From assembly GCA_016650355.1 (NCBI GenBank), contig JAENVX010000023.1, positions 1 to 8,424 on the forward strand: a stretch of 8,424 nt of DNA, in the 5' to 3' direction. The notes beneath the pieces are model-generated. The model was not told where the DNA came from and did not search any database. It worked only from the letters and a program-made list of their open reading frames with translations. Source of the stretch: Bacteroidia bacterium. Lineage in GTDB: Bacteria; Bacteroidota; Bacteroidia; Cytophagales; Cyclobacteriaceae. A program made the position numbers and the translations under genes. Numbering within the stretch: the stretch's first letter is position 1; each line of letters opens with the position of its first letter. Positions 6,046 to 8,424 of the stretch are shown here, in pieces.

Positions 6046-8415
6046 ATGATTTATCCTGCGGATTGTGAACAAAAATTAGGGTTCGATCAGGTAAGGACGC
6101 GGTTAAAAGACTATTGCATTAGCTCGCTTGGGGAAAAACGTGTTGACGGCATCCAGTTCAATGCAGACTTTTCCATCATAAAAAACCTTCTCCAACAGAA
6201 CTTAGAATTCAAACAGATTTTGGAGAAGGGTGATTCCATACCTACTTCAAATTATTTCGATCCAGAAGAGCTGGTGCCTACAATCGCCATCGAGGAATCC
6301 TTTATTGAGGAAGATGCTTTTGTTCAGATCATAAATTCGCTTCACTCTATTTTTGAATTCAAGCAATTCCTTCTTAAGTCTAAGGAAATCTATCCTGCGT
6401 TATTTTTTGTAAGTGAACCTGTAATTCTACCGAAACATGTGTTGTCAACTTTGCAATCACGCTTTGATGATCATGGAAAAGTTAAGGACAATGCCAGCCA
6501 TGAACTTGGACGCATCCGGAAAAGATTTAAAGAGGAACAAGTAAGAGCAAGGAAGCTTGTTGAACAGATCTTTAGAATTGCAGCTGACCAAGGTTTTGTT
6601 CCAGAAGGGATGAGTCCAACGATTCGCGATGGCAGAACAGTAATTCCAATTTTGGCAGAGCATAAGCGGAAGATTAAAGGTTTTGTGGCAGATGAGTCAT
6701 CAACCGGGCAAACAATTTTCCTTGAGCCTGCTGAAGTGTTGGAGGCAAATAATGAAATACGTGACCTGCAATTGGCGGAACGGAGAGAGATTGTTAAGAT
6801 CCTTAAAGAGTTAACAAAAATTCTAAGAGCAAATTTGGTGGATTTTATAAATGCTTATGCTTTTCTTGGCCAAATGGACTTCAACAGAGCAAAGGCAAAA
6901 TTTTCGATTGACATTGAAGCCGATTTACCTCAAATAAAAGACAAGCCTGATCTAAACTGGATGCATGCACGTCACCCCTTGCTACAGTTGAGTTTGAAAG
7001 GTAAACGCTCTGTTGTTCCTCTCACGATTGATTTGACGGAGGACGAAAGGATGCTTTTAATTTCGGGCCCAAATGCGGGTGGTAAATCTGTATGCTTGAA
7101 AACGGTTGGTCTGATTCAGTATATGCTTCAATGTGGTATGCTTGTTCCATTGCACGAGAAATCTACTGTTGGCTTATTCGATGATATTTTTCTGGACATT
7201 GGAGATCAGCAGTCTATAGAGAATGATTTGAGTACCTATAGCTCACATTTGAAGAACATGGGTTTTTTTCTTCAACATTCTTCTGCATCAACGCTAGTAT
7301 TGATGGATGAATTGGGGGCTGGCACGGATCCTAATTTTGGTGGTGGCATTGCGCAGGCAATTTTGGAAGCATTGCTAAAAAAGGATGTTTGGGGCGTTGC
7401 CACCACGCATTATTACAATCTAAAACTCTTTGCTGGAAAAAATGAAGGCATACGTAATGGAGCCATGCAATTTGATACAAAGAAACTGGAACCGCTTTTT
7501 TTATTGGAGATAGGAAAGCCTGGAAGTTCTTTTGCCCTTGAAATTGCAAGAAAGACTGGTCTGCCTTCCGCTACTATTCAAGAGGCTGAAAAAATAATAG
7601 GTAAAGAGTTAACAGGTCTGGAAATGTTGATGAAAGCTGTAGCGGACGAAAAACAAAGCTTGGTCAGGCGGGATTCAGAGATGAGACAAAAAGAGAAGGA
7701 ACTAGGTTCTTCGCTGGAAAAATATACCCAGCTATCTAATGCGCTTGAAAAAAGCAAGAAGGAGATTCTTAACAAGGCAAAATCAGAAGCTTCCTATTTA
7801 TTGCAAGAGACCAACCGTGAAATTGAAAAGACTATACGCCACATTCAGGAGAATAAAGCGGAAAAGAAGGAAACCCGAAAAGTACGCCAGAACCTGATAG
7901 GCTTAATTGATAAAGTGAAGCCAGAGGGAAAGACTACACCAATTGAAACTCTGGAGATCAAAGAAGGTGACAAAGTCAGAATAATTGGGCAGGAAGTTAC
8001 AGGCACGGTTTTATCCGTTAAAGCTAATTCAGCAGTCGTGCAGTTTGGCGATTTACGTTCAACGTTAAAAACGAAACAATTAATCCATAGCCAACATGTT
8101 GTAGTGGCTAAAGAATCTACAACTTCAAGGGCACGACAAATGGGTGTAGATATTCATAAAAAGCAATCACTCTTCAACAGCACATTGGATGTAAGAGGTA
8201 AACGAGTAGATGAGGTAATTCCGGTCCTCATTCAATTCCTCGATGATGCACTTCTACTTTCTCAGCATGAACTAAGGATTTTGCATGGAAAGGGTGAAGG
8301 TGTTTTGCGCAGCGTTATTCGTGATCAGCTAAAGCAAACAAAAGGTATTGCCTCTTATGCCGATGAGCATGTAGAGCGTGGAGGAGCAGGAATTACTGTA
8401 GTTGTGCTAAAATAA
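6046..8415 (+). CDS. mutS2: MutS2 ATPase/endonuclease with C-terminal Smr domain
   Basis: The complete 789-residue protein has the normal MutS2 length and lacks the N-terminal mismatch-recognition domain of MutS1. Order of parts: helical core and lever region (about 1-310); ATPase domain with Walker A GPNAGGKS at 341-348 and Walker B LVLMDELGAGTD (Asp421-Glu422); the helical dimer and signature region with DIGDQQSIENDLSTYSSH between them; a long charged coiled coil (about 510-630); an SH3/KOW-like segment starting at GDKVRI (641); and the Smr domain (about 712-789) with LDVRG at 714-718 and HGKGEG at 747-752. MutS2 proteins bind branched DNA and restrain recombination in some bacteria; in Bacillus a role in splitting collided ribosomes has been described. 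The nuclease motif usually reads LDLRG; here Val replaces Leu, while the Asp and Arg are kept. The ATG at 6046 gives the family-typical N-terminus; no Shine-Dalgarno site is visible. Confidence 0.97.
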   Translation: MIYPADCEQKLGFDQVRTRLKDYCISSLGEKRVDGIQFNADFSIIKNLLQQNLEFKQILEKGDSIPTSNYFDPEELVPTIAIEESFIEEDAFVQIINSLHSIFEFKQFLLKSKEIYPALFFVSEPVILPKHVLSTLQSRFDDHGKVKDNASHELGRIRKRFKEEQVRARKLVEQIFRIAADQGFVPEGMSPTIRDGRTVIPILAEHKRKIKGFVADESSTGQTIFLEPAEVLEANNEIRDLQLAERREIVKILKELTKILRANLVDFINAYAFLGQMDFNRAKAKFSIDIEADLPQIKDKPDLNWMHARHPLLQLSLKGKRSVVPLTIDLTEDERMLLISGPNAGGKSVCLKTVGLIQYMLQCGMLVPLHEKSTVGLFDDIFLDIGDQQSIENDLSTYSSHLKNMGFFLQHSSASTLVLMDELGAGTDPNFGGGIAQAILEALLKKDVWGVATTHYYNLKLFAGKNEGIRNGAMQFDTKKLEPLFLLEIGKPGSSFALEIARKTGLPSATIQEAEKIIGKELTGLEMLMKAVADEKQSLVRRDSEMRQKEKELGSSLEKYTQLSNALEKSKKEILNKAKSEASYLLQETNREIEKTIRHIQENKAEKKETRKVRQNLIGLIDKVKPEGKTTPIETLEIKEGDKVRIIGQEVTGTVLSVKANSAVVQFGDLRSTLKTKQLIHSQHVVVAKESTTSRARQMGVDIHKKQSLFNSTLDVRGKRVDEVIPVLIQFLDDALLLSQHELRILHGKGEGVLRSVIRDQLKQTKGIASYADEHVERGGAGITVVVLK

Positions 8416-8424
8416 AAAAGGCTG

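Noticed and set aside
8406..8424. Run of A bases after mutS2 as part of a terminator
   Set aside because: Only 9 bases follow the stop codon, too few to see a stem.

Overview
The window looks like chromosomal DNA from a member of the Bacteroidota, most plausibly a Cytophagales-type bacterium. The reasons are the AT-rich composition, the A-rich leaders with few clear Shine-Dalgarno sites, a short lipoprotein resembling the DUF4296 family, a bacterial GH3-type adenylating enzyme, and a Bat-type (Bacteroides aerotolerance) locus. This assignment rests on gene content only. There are eight protein genes and no evident RNA genes, insertion sequences, CRISPR arrays or prophage parts.

Layout from left to right. 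(1) Bases 1-351, minus strand: the N-terminal half of a YggS/PLPBP-type pyridoxal-phosphate protein, cut by the window edge. (2) Bases 352-553: a divergent intergenic region. (3) Bases 554-2727, plus strand: a two-gene unit of a GH3-family acyl-adenylating protein and a LysE-type exporter, with stop and start codons sharing one base (TGATG). (4) Bases 2732-5550, minus strand: a compact three-gene unit read as DUF58 protein, then a membrane-anchored BatD-like protein, then the BatA-type von Willebrand factor A protein. Both junctions in this unit are 8-base overlaps. Its last gene ends 4 bases from the end of the convergent LysE gene. (5) Bases 5551-5643: a 93-base divergent spacer. (6) Bases 5644-8415, plus strand: a small lipoprotein followed by a complete mutS2.

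The Bat-type unit probably encodes an envelope-stress or chaperone-like module: a cytosolic DUF58/VWA protein, a single-pass protein with an extracytoplasmic beta-rich part, and a membrane-anchored VWA protein with an intact metal-binding site. What stands out is what is absent next to it. No MoxR ATPase lies upstream and no batB, batC or full-length batD lies downstream. The GH3-LysE pair may couple formation of an acyl-adenylate or amide conjugate to export of a small amino-acid-like compound, but this is inference from context.

Most of the window is ordinary core-genome material. I found no clear case of an undescribed system. The best candidates for a second look are the coupled GH3-LysE pair and the shortened Bat locus with its poorly characterised middle gene. 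Several gene starts differ from the longest open frame: LysE at 2095, BatA at 3775, DUF58 at 5550 and the lipoprotein at 5644.
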